From Acidobacteriaceae bacterium (GTDB lineage Bacteria; Acidobacteriota; Terriglobia; Terriglobales; Acidobacteriaceae): a stretch of DNA of 64,000 nucleotides. The translations under genes and the position numbers were made by a program. The DNA lies in contig DAIDKP010000015.1 in NCBI GenBank assembly GCA_027449965.1, positions 124,001 to 188,000 on the forward strand. The letters run 5' to 3'. The notes under the pieces were generated by a model. It was not told the DNA's origin. It did not search any database and was given only the letters and a program-made list of their open reading frames with translations. Below are positions 42,904 through 52,286 of the stretch, piece after piece; within the stretch, counting starts at the first letter, position 1, and each line of letters starts with the position of its first letter.

Positions 42904-43488
42904 CTACGATTCCCGAATCATTTCCAGAAACAATTCATGAACCCGCTGATCGTCGCTCAGCTCCGGGTGGAACGTTGCCGCCAGAATCTTCCCCTCTCGC
43001 ACCAGCACAGGAAATCCATCGCGCGTGGCCAGCGTTTTCACGCTCGGCCCTGTCTTCAGAATGCGGGGCGCGCGGATGAAGACAGCCTCCATCGGGCCGC
43101 CAGGCAAGGTGGTTTCAACAGGCACAATCGCCGACTCGTTTTGACGACCATACGCATTCCGCTCAATCGAAATATCCAGCGCCGCAAACGATTCCTGGTG
43201 CGGATGGCAAACCTCGCGCGCCAGCAGAATGCACCCTGCGCAGGTGGCTAGGACCGGTCGAGCGTGGACAAATTCCCGCAAAGCGGCATCCAGCCCGTCG
43301 CGCCGCAGCAGCCGCAGCATCGCCGTCGATTCTCCGCCCGGAAGCACCAGTGAATCCACCTGCGCCAGCTCGGAGACTGTCTTCACCGGCTCCGTAGCCA
43401 CGCCAAGCCGCGCAAACGCAGCGGCGTGGGCGGCATAATCACCCTGAATCGCCAGGACGCCGATGCGCGATGGCCTTTCCGTCGTCAT
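42904..43488 (-). CDS. pdxT: PdxT, glutaminase subunit of pyridoxal phosphate synthase
   Basis: This 194-residue class I glutamine amidotransferase releases ammonia for PdxS. The nucleophile Cys83 lies in ATCAGCILLA (usually CAGMILL), the oxyanion loop shows as LPGGESTAM, and the His/Glu pair is in TFHPELSDD. ATG 43488 has GGAG 6 bases upstream. It follows pdxS on the same strand after a 134-bp spacer that holds a hairpin. Confidence 0.95.
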   Translation of the reverse strand: MTTERPSRIGVLAIQGDYAAHAAAFARLGVATEPVKTVSELAQVDSLVLPGGESTAMLRLLRRDGLDAALREFVHARPVLATCAGCILLAREVCHPHQESFAALDISIERNAYGRQNESAIVPVETTLPGGPMEAVFIRAPRILKTGPSVKTLATRDGFPVLVREGKILAATFHPELSDDQRVHELFLEMIRES

Positions 43489-43551
43489 CCAGTGCTCCTC
43501 GTGCCGGGATCGCTTCCCATCGCCCGGCGCAATCATCCATGCCAAAGGAAA

Positions 43552-43577
43552 ATCCGGAGATGCTCGCATCTCCGGAT
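43552..43577 (-). terminator. hairpin between pdxS and pdxT (attenuator or processing site)
   Basis: A perfect 12-bp inverted repeat (ATCCGGAGATGC and its reverse complement) with a 2-base centre lies 45 bases after the pdxS stop. On the minus strand it is followed by TTTCCTTTGG, a weak T-tract. It could partly terminate transcription and set more PdxS than PdxT. Confidence 0.5.
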
Positions 43578-43596
43578 GCAGAATTGCCTTGTCCAA

Positions 43597-43634
43597 TCAC
43601 GACTCACCAGCCGCGTCACGACTCACCAGCCGCG
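43597..43634. repeat. exact 19-bp tandem duplication at the pdxS 3' end
   Basis: TCACGACTCACCAGCCGCG occurs twice back to back (43597-43615 and 43616-43634). The pdxS stop codon lies in the copy nearer the gene, so the duplication extends past the stop and does not alter the protein beyond its last residues. Confidence 0.85.
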
Positions 43635-44570
43635 CGTCTGCAACTGGTCGCGCTCTTCAATCGCCGCCGCGGCCAATCCCTTCATCGTGCCGGTCACCTG
43701 TTCGCTGGCCTCGGCCACCACCTTCGCATCGTTGAAGTGTGTCGTGGCAGTGACGATGGCGCGGGCACGCGAGACGGCCTCTTCGCGCTCCTTCGCGTCG
43801 TTTTCCACGTCGAGCGGCGTCGCGCGTTCCTTCATGAAGATGCCAGAGCCGACAAAGACCGTCTCCGCGCCAAGCTGCATCATCAGCGCAGCGTCGGCGG
43901 GCGTGGCAATGCCCCCGGCAGAGAAATTCGGCACCGGCAGCTTGCAGGTCCTGGCCACCATCCGCACCAGTTCATACGGCGCGCCGTGTTCCTTGGCCAG
44001 GTGATAGAGTTCCTCTTCGCGCGCCACCGTCAACTGGCGCAGTTCCTTGGTGATCTGCCGCATATGCTGCACAGCGTGAACCACGTCGCCTGTGCCTGCC
44101 TCGCCTTTGGTGCGGATCATCGCTGCACCCTCGGCGATGCGACGCAGAGCCTCGCCCAGGTTGCGCGCGCCGCAGACAAACGGCGTCGTAAAAGCATGCT
44201 TGTCGATGTGGTGCGCTTCGTCAGCAGGCGTCAGCACTTCGCTCTCGTCGATGAAGTCCACGCCCAGCTGCTGCAACACCTGCGCTTCGGCAAAGTGGCC
44301 GATGCGCGCTTTGGCCATCACCGGGATGGTCACCGCGGCCATAATCTCCTTGATGAGCTTCGGGCTGGCCATGCGCGCCACGCCGCCCTCGGCGCGGATC
44401 ATCGCCGGCACCCGTTCCAGCGCCATCACGGCGACAGCTCCCGCCTCTTCAGCAATGCGGGCCTGCTCCACGTTCATCACGTCCATGATGACCCCGCCTT
44501 TGAGCATCTCGGCAAGCCCGATCTTCAATCGCAGTCCTGTGCTGGTATGGTTCTCGTTCATCTCGCTCAT
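43623..44570 (-). CDS. pdxS: PdxS, pyridoxal 5'-phosphate synthase
   Basis: This 315-residue (beta/alpha)8 enzyme builds PLP from ribose 5-phosphate, glyceraldehyde 3-phosphate and ammonia supplied by PdxT. Landmarks are [54 protein letters not shown] (catalytic Lys) and [23 protein letters not shown] 44570 lies 6 bases after AAGGA; two further in-frame ATGs (44573, 44585) are possible. It diverges from the arginine decarboxylase gene, an enzyme that needs PLP. Confidence 0.97.
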   Translation of the reverse strand: MSEMNENHTSTGLRLKIGLAEMLKGGVIMDVMNVEQARIAEEAGAVAVMALERVPAMIRAEGGVARMASPKLIKEIMAAVTIPVMAKARIGHFAEAQVLQQLGVDFIDESEVLTPADEAHHIDKHAFTTPFVCGARNLGEALRRIAEGAAMIRTKGEAGTGDVVHAVQHMRQITKELRQLTVAREEELYHLAKEHGAPYELVRMVARTCKLPVPNFSAGGIATPADAALMMQLGAETVFVGSGIFMKERATPLDVENDAKEREEAVSRARAIVTATTHFNDAKVVAEASEQVTGTMKGLAAAAIEERDQLQTRGW

Positions 44571-44835
44571 CATCTCTTCCTTCATGCCATGGGAATTTCG
44601 CGTTCGAGTGGGAAATTCCCGCGTTCTCGCCGCATTTGCAACTTCAGTTTATCAGTGATCGCATCGTGTGACGCAGCGTGGTTTTGCCCTCGTCAAACCG
44701 TGGGTCGGTCCCGGCTGCATCCCCCTGCCGGCCTGCTTCCGTCGCGCTCGTTCATGAAAATTTCTCGATCCTGATTCCCACAGCCGGAATTGCCTGCATT
44801 TTGGTTGTAGGATGTGTGAGGAACTGTGAGGTGAA

Positions 44836-47244
44836 ATGGACGAAGGACGTTGGGTTTTGCTGATTGCAAGCGAGGTGGGCGGCACCGATTCCGTCTCAGA
44901 TCGTGCGATGGAACGGCTGGTGGACGCGATCAGCAAAGAGGGTTACGAAGTGGTGCGAACCTCGACACCCGAAGACGGGCTGTCGCTGGTCAAATCCGAC
45001 CCTTCGTCGTCGGCCATTCTGCTGGACTGGGATCTGGCCGGTGAACATCAGTTTGACGAACGCGCCGCGCTGCGCATCATTCGCGCCGTCCGTCACCGCA
45101 ACAAGAAACTGCCCATCTTTCTCATCGCCGACCGCACACTGGTCAGCGAGTTGCCGCTTGAGGTGGTCAAGCAGGTCCACGAATACATTCACCTCTTCGG
45201 CGATACGCCGGCCTTCATCGCCAGCCGCGTCGATTTTGCCGTCGAGCGCTATCACGAGCAGCTTTTGCCGCCGTACTTCCGCGAGCTGAAAAAGTACAAC
45301 GATCAGGGCGCCTATAGCTGGGACGCGCCAGGACACATGGGCGGCGTCGCCTTTCTCAAGCATCCGGTCGGCATGGAGTTCCACCGCTTCTTCGGCGAAA
45401 ACATCATGCGCTCGGACCTCGGCATATCCACCTCCCCTCTTGGTTCCTGGCTCGATCATCTCGGCCCGGCTGGCGAATCGGAACGCAACGCGGCGCGCAT
45501 CTTTGGCGCGGACTGGACCTTTTACGTTCTCGGCGGCTCGTCCACCTCCAATCAGATCGTTGGCCACGGCGTCATCGGTCAGGACGATATCGTCATCGCT
45601 GACGCCAACTGCCACAAGTCCATCTGCCACTCGCTCACCGTCACCGGAGCGCGGCCCGTCTACGTCACGCCAACGCGCAACGGCTACGGCATGATCGGCC
45701 TCGTGCCGCTCAAGCGCTTCAGCCCCGAGGCCATTCGCGAGCTGATCGACAAAAGCCCATTCACAGCAGGCGCCAGCAGCCGCGAGCCAAGCTACGCCGT
45801 GGTCACCAACTCCACCTACGACGGCCTTTGCTATGACGTCAACAAAGTCGTCACCGCACTCGCGCCAAGCGTTCCGCGCATTCACTTCGACGAAGCCTGG
45901 TACGCCTATGCCAGGTTTCATCCCATCTATCGCGGTCGTTTTGCCATGGATGTTCCGGACGAGATGCCAGATCGTCCGCTGCTCTTTGCCGTGCAATCCA
46001 CACACAAGATGCTGGCTGCATTTTCCATGGCGTCCATGGTGCACCTCAAGCTGAGTCCTCGTGCGCCCATTGAATTTGATCAGTTCAACGAATCGTTCAT
46101 GATGCACGGCACCACGTCGCCGTTCTATCCGCTGATCGCTTCGCTGGACGTGGCTGCGGCCATGATGGACGAGCCGGCTGGGCAGACCCTGATGGAAGAG
46201 ACCATCAGCGACGCCATCAGCTTTCGCAAGGCCATGTCGTCCATCAAACACCGCCTGCGCAAGCAGGATGATGGCGACGGCTGGTTCTTCGATCTCTACC
46301 AGCCGGATCGCGTTCAGGATCCGACCGACGGACAGATCTACGACTTCGAGGACGCGCCCGACAAAGTGCTCGCAACGCACTCGCGCTGCTGGACGTTGAA
46401 GCCGGGCGAAGAGTGGCACGGATTTCTCGATGAGGATGTGGCCGACGACTATTGCATGTTGGACCCAACCAAGGTCACCATTCTCATGCCCGGCGTCAAT
46501 GCCCAGGGCAAAGTGGCGGATTGGGGCATTCCGGCGGCGATCCTCACCGAGTTTCTGGACGCGCGTCGCGTGGAGATTGCCCGCACCGGTGACTACACCG
46601 TGCTCGTGCTTTTCTCCGTCGGAACCAGCAAAGGCAAATGGGGCAGCCTGCTGGAAAACCTCTTCGAGTTCAAGCGGCTCTACGACACCGAAGCCACTCT
46701 CAGCGAAGCGCTGCCGGAACTCGTCGCGCGCTATCCGCATCGCTACGGCAACCTCACCCTCAAAGAGCTTAGCGACCAGATGCACGCGGCCATGGTCGAG
46801 CTGCGCCTGACCGCTCTCGAAGGCGAAGCCTGCGAGGTGGAAGAGGTGCAGGTGCTCACCCCCGCGCAGACCTATCAGAAGCTGCTGCGCAACGGCACGG
46901 ACAAGATTCGCTTCAGCGAGATGGCCAATCGCGTCGCAGGCGTGATGCTGGTGCCCTATCCGCCGGGAATCCCCGTCTGTATGCCGGGCGAGCGACTGGG
47001 TGCAACCGACAGTCCGGTCATCCGGCTGATCCTCGCGCTCGAGGAGTTCGGCAAGCGCTTTCCCGGCTTCGAGCGTGAGGTACACGGCATCGAGGTGGAC
47101 GCAGAAGGCAACTACTGGATGCGCGCGGTGATCGAACAGAACGGCAAACGTGGCAATGGCAAGCATCGCGGCGCACCCAGTTCCGCTCCGCCCGTCAAGC
47201 GACGCAAGCGAACAGCGGAAAAGCCTCCGGCGCCGGCTCGATAA
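44836..47244 (+). CDS. adiA: AdiA-type arginine decarboxylase (PLP-dependent)
   Basis: This 802-residue fold-type I decarboxylase of the Orn/Lys/Arg family has an N-terminal receiver-like wing domain (1-135), a PLP core and a C-terminal domain. The Schiff-base Lys391 is in STHKMLAAFS. FDEAWYAYARFHPIY matches the DEAWYGYARFNPIY segment I recall for E. coli AdiA rather than the DSAW of lysine and ornithine enzymes. YDFEDAP, PGEEWHGF and VPYPPGIP also fit AdiA. It consumes a proton while converting arginine to agmatine, which raises cytosolic pH and feeds AguA/AguB (61.4-63.5 kb). The tail after residue 770 is basic and proline-rich (PPVKRRKRTAEKPPAP), an extension absent from AdiA. GAGGTGAA precedes the ATG. 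Confidence 0.88.
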   Translation: MDEGRWVLLIASEVGGTDSVSDRAMERLVDAISKEGYEVVRTSTPEDGLSLVKSDPSSSAILLDWDLAGEHQFDERAALRIIRAVRHRNKKLPIFLIADRTLVSELPLEVVKQVHEYIHLFGDTPAFIASRVDFAVERYHEQLLPPYFRELKKYNDQGAYSWDAPGHMGGVAFLKHPVGMEFHRFFGENIMRSDLGISTSPLGSWLDHLGPAGESERNAARIFGADWTFYVLGGSSTSNQIVGHGVIGQDDIVIADANCHKSICHSLTVTGARPVYVTPTRNGYGMIGLVPLKRFSPEAIRELIDKSPFTAGASSREPSYAVVTNSTYDGLCYDVNKVVTALAPSVPRIHFDEAWYAYARFHPIYRGRFAMDVPDEMPDRPLLFAVQSTHKMLAAFSMASMVHLKLSPRAPIEFDQFNESFMMHGTTSPFYPLIASLDVAAAMMDEPAGQTLMEETISDAISFRKAMSSIKHRLRKQDDGDGWFFDLYQPDRVQDPTDGQIYDFEDAPDKVLATHSRCWTLKPGEEWHGFLDEDVADDYCMLDPTKVTILMPGVNAQGKVADWGIPAAILTEFLDARRVEIARTGDYTVLVLFSVGTSKGKWGSLLENLFEFKRLYDTEATLSEALPELVARYPHRYGNLTLKELSDQMHAAMVELRLTALEGEACEVEEVQVLTPAQTYQKLLRNGTDKIRFSEMANRVAGVMLVPYPPGIPVCMPGERLGATDSPVIRLILALEEFGKRFPGFEREVHGIEVDAEGNYWMRAVIEQNGKRGNGKHRGAPSSAPPVKRRKRTAEKPPAPAR

Positions 47245-47724
47245 AGTCGGCGTCGAACGCAGGGTTCAGGAGTGCGCGCAGCTCACGTGGGATAGCCGGT
47301 TTCGTGCTACGCACCACCCCTCGTACCACGCCAGAGAAGCGGACACAGACAATAAAGCCAGCCAGCCAATCCAGCGCGGGCAACTGCGTGCAGGCAATTT
47401 CCCTCGTTTATGGCAATCTCTTGTCAGGGGGCTGCGGCGCGTCATTCGCGCCCGCAAGCTCCCTATGTTTTTGTCTTCCCGGGATACTTCGGTCAGCTCG
47501 CAGACAAAATTCAAACGTTTTGTGAAATTCCCATAACGCGCTTGTTTTCAAATGGATACCAAAAATGAAATTTCGCGAAAATCGTGCAAGTGTTAATCTA
47601 TCAGTAGTTTACGTGAAAAACACCCCACCCCCCCCCCGGGGGGGGTGCCGAGCGACCCAGATTTGCCGGTCATCTCGGGTCATCTCAGGATCGACCCGGT
47701 CGGCTCCGCTTCGCAAACGAAGTC
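47245..47724. other. 480-bp intergenic region with AT-rich segment and C10G8 tract
   Basis: Two convergent genes end here. About 47500-47625 is clearly AT-richer than the rest of the window. It contains a short frame from ATG 47565 that lacks a ribosome binding site. A C10G8 tract at 47628-47645 follows, then a short direct repeat (GTCATCTC, twice within 47669-47687). I see no convincing gene; a small RNA cannot be excluded. Confidence 0.5.
47616..47647 (-). terminator. C10G8 hairpin, possible terminator of the DUF3891 gene
   Basis: CA-C8 pairs with G8-TG as a 10-bp stem with a 2-base loop (47626-47647). On the minus strand a T5 run (47616-47620) follows five bases beyond the stem. It lies 78 bases after the end of the DUF3891 gene. 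The homopolymer tracts are also prone to slippage and sequencing error. Confidence 0.45.
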
Positions 47725-48549
47725 TCAAGCGCTCAGCCGGACCGAGAGAATCTCCGTCGGAGCCTGCCGGAAGGTTTCGACAAAGCTTTCCTGGGTGGTG
47801 AAGACGTGGCCAATGATGCGGTGCGCTGAAAATTCCAGGCGAAGCTCCGGAGCTGCAAAGGGCCAGGGAGTCACCTGGAACTGCCGCGGCGCAAGCGGTC
47901 GAACGTGGACGGTGACGCTGCCGCCGGAGCGCAGCGCAAGCGGCTGCGGCAGAGGGAATGGCTGGTCAAAGGCGAGGCAGGAGAGCAGCGAAAGATATTG
48001 GCACCCATGGAGCAGGCGAAAGTTTTCCTGAATCGTTTCCGACTGTTTTTCGCTGGCCATCAGAAAAGCATCGTCCTCGATCAGGTCAAGCAGCTGTTGC
48101 TGGAAGCTCTCTTCTTCACGTAGAAAGCGGTCAAGTACGGTCAACTGCTGCGGCGTCAAGTTTTCTCGGCGAATGAGCCGCGTCAGATGGTCTTCGTTGT
48201 AAAGGGCAATCAGCAACGCGGCATAAGCGTCCCCCTCACCGGCAACAGCTCGGACAGCGCGGGCGCGCAGATTGAGGTAGGTGTCAAAATTGATCTCGTC
48301 CCACGAAAGAGGCTGACCCAACTGTGCGGCGGAAAAAGCAGAGGGCTTGCCGTCCGGAGCCAATGTGGGCGAATTGTCGCGTTCTCGCCAGCCATAGTCG
48401 AGATTGGTGATCGCACGCTGGACGCGAGTGCGCGGCTCAGGTGAGCGAAGCTCGGCGTTGCCCCATTCGCGGGCAAAAGCTGCGGCCAGGCGCGCATGTT
48501 CAGCCTGTGTAATCAGCCACCAGCCATGTTGCGTTTCGCTGCGAATCAT
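47725..48549 (-). CDS. DUF3891 family protein, unknown function
   Basis: This 274-residue soluble protein starts with the family pattern MIRSETQHGWWLITQAEHARLA and continues with NLDYGWRERDN, then an all-helical middle with AALLIALYNEDHL and a strand-rich end. The conserved His, Asp and Tyr residues suggest an HD-like or metal-dependent helical core, but no activity is established. It stands alone: convergent with adiA and divergent from the caa3 operon. Confidence 0.8.
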   Translation of the reverse strand: MIRSETQHGWWLITQAEHARLAAAFAREWGNAELRSPEPRTRVQRAITNLDYGWRERDNSPTLAPDGKPSAFSAAQLGQPLSWDEINFDTYLNLRARAVRAVAGEGDAYAALLIALYNEDHLTRLIRRENLTPQQLTVLDRFLREEESFQQQLLDLIEDDAFLMASEKQSETIQENFRLLHGCQYLSLLSCLAFDQPFPLPQPLALRSGGSVTVHVRPLAPRQFQVTPWPFAAPELRLEFSAHRIIGHVFTTQESFVETFRQAPTEILSVRLSA

Positions 48550-48844
48550 CGGCGAAGAACCTCCAAGGCAAGCTTAACGCGTGATTGTGATTGTGTGTAG
48601 ACGAGCGGGTTGTCATGCTGTAACAAAAACCAATTCGGTCAAGCTTCCCGGAAAGAGAAAAGCAAGTGCTAGGAAAAGCAGGCGCGGATAATTGTGCATT
48701 CGCAAAGTGGGTGCATAGAAAGCAAGCTGAGGGATTCATCAATACGGAAGTGAGCATAAATCCAGCAAAATTCGTGATAAGCTGCTCGTGTTTGCGAACC
48801 GGGCTCGAGTGCGCGTCCTGCGAAGTGCGACGTGCCGGAAGGAA
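48550..48844. other. divergent intergenic region before the bc/caa3 operon
   Basis: This 295-bp spacer must hold the promoter of the respiratory operon and that of the DUF3891 gene. The central part (about 48590-48780) is AT-richer than the flanks. I could not pick a confident -35/-10 pair, and the exact coxB start within or after this stretch is uncertain. Confidence 0.4.
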
Positions 48845-49957
48845 ATGCGCAAGAATGAAGGTGGTGGAAGCGTCGTCTGGGGGTTGAGTCAGGTGCGACA
48901 AGTGGGCAGATCGGCAGTCAGACCGGTAGTCAGACCGGCGTTCCGAGCGTGGTTGGTCTTGGCGGCCTTGTCGATTTTTCCAGGCGTCGCAGCAGCCGAA
49001 AGCGCAAGCTCGATTCCCAACATGATGCGTCCGGAGGCTACGCCGGCGCACCAGATTTTTTCGCTTACGCTTTTCGTTCTGCTCATCACGGGAGCCATCT
49101 TCGCCGTGGTTGCCGGTTTGCTCACGGTCGCCATCATCCGCTTTCGAAGCCGCAACTCGGGCACAACCATAGAGCCGCCGCAGATCTATGGCAGCACCCA
49201 GGTTGAGCTGGCGTGGACCGTGGTGCCGGTGCTCATCGTCGCGGTCCTGTTCCTCACCACGGCGCGAATTATCTTTGCCATTCAGGATGCGCCAAAACCG
49301 AAGAATGCCTTGGATGTGACGGTGGTGGGGCATCAGTTCTGGTGGGAGTTTCGCTATCCGGCACTGGGGATTGTGACGGCCAATGAGTTGCATGTGCCGG
49401 TGAGTCCGGTCGATCATCCGCAGCCGACATTCCTCAAGCTGCTCTCGGCCGATGTAATTCACAGCTTCTGGGTTCCCCGGTTGGCGGGCAAAACAGACCT
49501 GATTCCAAACCACGTCAATACGATGTGGATCGATCCTCACAAGCCGGGCTTGTATCTGGGTCAGTGCGCGCAGTTCTGCGGAGCACAGCACGCAATGATG
49601 CTGTTGCGAGTCTATGTGGATACGCCGACCGAGTATGCTGCGTGGGTCAGGAATCAGCAGAAGCCTGCCGCCCAGGATCCGACGGTCGCTGCGGGTCGCA
49701 CAGTCTTTGAAACCCAGGCCTGCATGAACTGCCATCGCATTGCTGGAACGGCTGCTACAGGTACGTTTGGTCCAGACCTGACGCATCTGATGAGCCGGAG
49801 TACGATTGCATCCGGAGCCACAACCAACACACCGGAACATCTGCGCGAGTGGATCAAGGATCCGGCGCATTACAAGGACGGCGCGCTGATGCCCGCGATG
49901 CAGTTGAGCGACCAGCAACTGGATCAGGTGACTGCGTATCTGGCGACGTTGAAGTAG
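48845..49957 (+). CDS. coxB: CoxB, caa3 oxidase subunit II with fused cytochrome c
   Basis: This 370-residue subunit has a signal-like span, two membrane helices, a cupredoxin CuA domain and a C-terminal cytochrome c. The CuA ligands are in DVIHSFWVPRLAGK and GQCAQFCGAQHAMML. The haem c motif is CMNCH with a distal Met in ALMPAMQLS. The fusion marks a caa3-type oxidase, in which electrons enter through the covalently attached haem c. The ATG at 48845 is tentative: GGAAGGA is only 1 base away, and a GTG (48788) or a TTG slightly downstream are alternatives. First gene of the operon; coxA follows after 25 bases. Confidence 0.9.
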   Translation: MRKNEGGGSVVWGLSQVRQVGRSAVRPVVRPAFRAWLVLAALSIFPGVAAAESASSIPNMMRPEATPAHQIFSLTLFVLLITGAIFAVVAGLLTVAIIRFRSRNSGTTIEPPQIYGSTQVELAWTVVPVLIVAVLFLTTARIIFAIQDAPKPKNALDVTVVGHQFWWEFRYPALGIVTANELHVPVSPVDHPQPTFLKLLSADVIHSFWVPRLAGKTDLIPNHVNTMWIDPHKPGLYLGQCAQFCGAQHAMMLLRVYVDTPTEYAAWVRNQQKPAAQDPTVAAGRTVFETQACMNCHRIAGTAATGTFGPDLTHLMSRSTIASGATTNTPEHLREWIKDPAHYKDGALMPAMQLSDQQLDQVTAYLATLK

Positions 49958-49982
49958 GGATCAGGAAGGACAGGATAAGGCC

Positions 49983-51686
49983 ATGAGCAATCTGCAGAGC
50001 GATCTTCCCATGCCGATCCACGGAACGCTGGAGAGCGACAAGGCCAGGCGCAGTTCGACGGCGCTGCTTGAGTGGCTGCAAAGCTGGGTGGTCACGGTCG
50101 ATCACAAGCGTCTGGGAATTCTCTACATCCTCTATTCGATTTTCTTCCTTCTGGTGGCCGGCGCGGAGGCCATTTTCATCCGCATCCAGCTTGCCATTCC
50201 GAACAACCACTTCCTGACCGCGGAGGTCTATAACCGTTTCTTCACCATGCACGGCACGACGATGGTCTTTCTCGTCGGTATGCCCATCCTCTTCGGTTTT
50301 GCAAACTACGTGGTGCCACTGCAGATTGGCGCGCGCGACATGGCGTTTCCGCGTCTGAATGCACTGAGCTTCTGGCTGACGGCCTTTGGCGGAATGTTGT
50401 TGTATTTCAGCTTTCTGGGTGGCGGACTGTATGGCGCAGGCAACGCGCCGGATGTGGGCTGGTTTGCCTACGCACCGCTGACGGCGCGGACGTTTTCGCC
50501 CGGCAATGCCACCGATTACTGGGCGTTGGCGCTGATTGTCAGCGGATTTGGCACGCTGGGCACAGCGGTCAATATCATTGCCACCATCTTTTCCATGCGC
50601 TGCCGCGGCATGACGCTCATGCGGATGCCGCTCTTCACCTGGCTTTATCTGGTGGTGAGCGGACTGACACTGGTCACGATTACACCACTGACTGCGGCTC
50701 AGTTCATGCTGCTGATTGATCGCTACCTGGGCGGACATTTCTTCGATACGCAGGCCGGCGGATCGGCGCTGGTGTGGGTGCATTTCTTCTGGATCTTTGG
50801 CCACCCGGAGGTCTATGTGCTCGTGCTTCCGGCCTTCGCCATCGCCAATGAGATCATTCCGGTTTTTTCCCGCAAGGCAATCTTTGGATATCCGGCCATG
50901 GTGGCCGCCTCGGTGGGCATCATGTTTGTGAGCCTGGGCGTCTGGGCTCACCACATGTTCACGGTCGGCATGACCTCGGTGACGAACGCGTTCTTTGTGC
51001 TTTCAACGATGCTGGTGGGCATTCCGACAGGCATCAAAATCTTCAACTGGATTGCGACGATCTGGGGCGGTCGCGTGCGCTTTCAGACGCCGATGCTTTT
51101 CTGCCTGGGATTCCTCTATCAGTTTCTGATTGCCGGATTGACAGGCATCATGCTTTCCGTCGCTCCCATGGACTGGCAGTTGCATAACTCCTATTTCGTG
51201 ATTGCGCACTTTCACTATGTGCTGGTAGGCGCGATCGTCTTCTGCATCTTTGCCGGGCTGTACTACTGGTATCCCAAGGCGACTGGGCGGATGATGAGCG
51301 AGCGGCTGGGCAAGTGGCACTTCTGGCTCTTCGTCATCGGATTTCACATCACCTTTGACACCATGCACTTTCTGGGCATTCTGGGCATGCCGCGCTCCAT
51401 CTATACCTATCAGCCGGATCGTGGATGGAACACGCTGAATATGGTGGTTTCGATTGGCGGATTCATTCAGGGAATCGCGGTGCTGATCTTTGCCTACAAC
51501 TTCATCGTCTCCTATTTCAGGGGCGATGTGGCGGGCGATGATCCGTGGGATGCCTGGACGCTGGAGTGGACTACCACGTCGCCGCCGCCTGTCTACAACT
51601 TTGGCGAAGAGCCTGAGGTGCGCAGCCGTCGCCCGCTTTGGGATCTGAAGCACCCACACGATACGGACTGGGAGTACGAAGGATGA
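49983..51686 (+). CDS. coxA: CoxA, cytochrome c oxidase subunit I
   Basis: This 567-residue catalytic subunit has 12 or more spans and binds haem a and the haem a3-CuB centre. Landmarks are TMHGTTMVFLVGMPILFGF (haem a His), the CuB-His/Tyr region FWIFGHPEVYVLVLPAF, the second CuB site VWAHHMFTVGM and NSYFVIAHFHYVLVG (haem ligands). Glu in GHPEVY marks the A1-type D-channel. It reduces O2 to water and pumps protons. Its stop overlaps coxC by 4 bases (ATGA). Confidence 0.97.
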   Translation: MSNLQSDLPMPIHGTLESDKARRSSTALLEWLQSWVVTVDHKRLGILYILYSIFFLLVAGAEAIFIRIQLAIPNNHFLTAEVYNRFFTMHGTTMVFLVGMPILFGFANYVVPLQIGARDMAFPRLNALSFWLTAFGGMLLYFSFLGGGLYGAGNAPDVGWFAYAPLTARTFSPGNATDYWALALIVSGFGTLGTAVNIIATIFSMRCRGMTLMRMPLFTWLYLVVSGLTLVTITPLTAAQFMLLIDRYLGGHFFDTQAGGSALVWVHFFWIFGHPEVYVLVLPAFAIANEIIPVFSRKAIFGYPAMVAASVGIMFVSLGVWAHHMFTVGMTSVTNAFFVLSTMLVGIPTGIKIFNWIATIWGGRVRFQTPMLFCLGFLYQFLIAGLTGIMLSVAPMDWQLHNSYFVIAHFHYVLVGAIVFCIFAGLYYWYPKATGRMMSERLGKWHFWLFVIGFHITFDTMHFLGILGMPRSIYTYQPDRGWNTLNMVVSIGGFIQGIAVLIFAYNFIVSYFRGDVAGDDPWDAWTLEWTTTSPPPVYNFGEEPEVRSRRPLWDLKHPHDTDWEYEG

Positions 51687-52282
51687 GCACGGCAAGCAGA
51701 GGGATGGATCTGCCGGCGGAGCAAGCATGGAAGCTGCCTTCGCGCGGGCGTGTCGGGATGCTCTCGCTGATTATCGGCGAGTCGGCGCTGTTCACAATCT
51801 TTGTCGTTGCCTACATCTTCTACATCGGCAAAAGCCTGACAGGCCCCACACCGGCGCAGGTGCTGGAAGTGCCGATTCTGGGCACGATCTGCCTGCTCTC
51901 CAGCAGCTTCACCATCTGGCGCTCGGAGCACGCAATTGAGCACGGCCGGATGCGCGCCTTTGCAGGCTGGCTGGCGGCAACAATCCTGCTCGGGGTGATC
52001 TTCATGGCTGGAACGGCCATCGAGTGGCACAAGCTGATTGTGCAGGACGGGCTGACGATTCGGACCAATCTCTTCGGAACCACGTTTTACTCGCTGGTGG
52101 GCCTTCACGCAACGCACGTGATTCTGGGGCTGTCCATGCTGAGCGTGGTGCTGGTGCTGGCGCTGCTCGATCGTTTTCCGGCTTCGCAAAGCGAGCGATT
52201 TGCCGTCATCGCGCTGTATTGGCACTTTGTGGATGTGGTCTGGGTGGTGGTCTTCACAGTGGTCTATGTGATTGGACGGTGA
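51683..52282 (+). CDS. coxC: CoxC, cytochrome oxidase subunit III
   Basis: This 199-residue subunit has about five spans. Landmarks are MLSLIIGESALFTIFVVAYIF, FYSLVGLHATHVILGL and FAVIALYWHFVDVVWVVVF, the WHFVDVVW motif being typical of subunit III. ATG 51683 overlaps the coxA stop by 4 bases, so the two are translationally coupled. The frame extends further up but only inside coxA. Confidence 0.95.
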   Translation: MSTASRGMDLPAEQAWKLPSRGRVGMLSLIIGESALFTIFVVAYIFYIGKSLTGPTPAQVLEVPILGTICLLSSSFTIWRSEHAIEHGRMRAFAGWLAATILLGVIFMAGTAIEWHKLIVQDGLTIRTNLFGTTFYSLVGLHATHVILGLSMLSVVLVLALLDRFPASQSERFAVIALYWHFVDVVWVVVFTVVYVIGR

Positions 52283-52286
52283 TGGG

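Noticed and set aside
44896-47166. Open frame of about 756 codons antisense to adiA
   Set aside because: It covers a clear AdiA-type gene, has no motif of its own, and arises because high-GC codon use leaves few stops in the opposite frame.
47565-47801. Short frame beginning MKFRENRASVNLSVVYVKN
   Set aside because: No ribosome binding site, runs through the C10G8 tract, and becomes Arg/Ser-rich noise opposite the DUF3891 gene.
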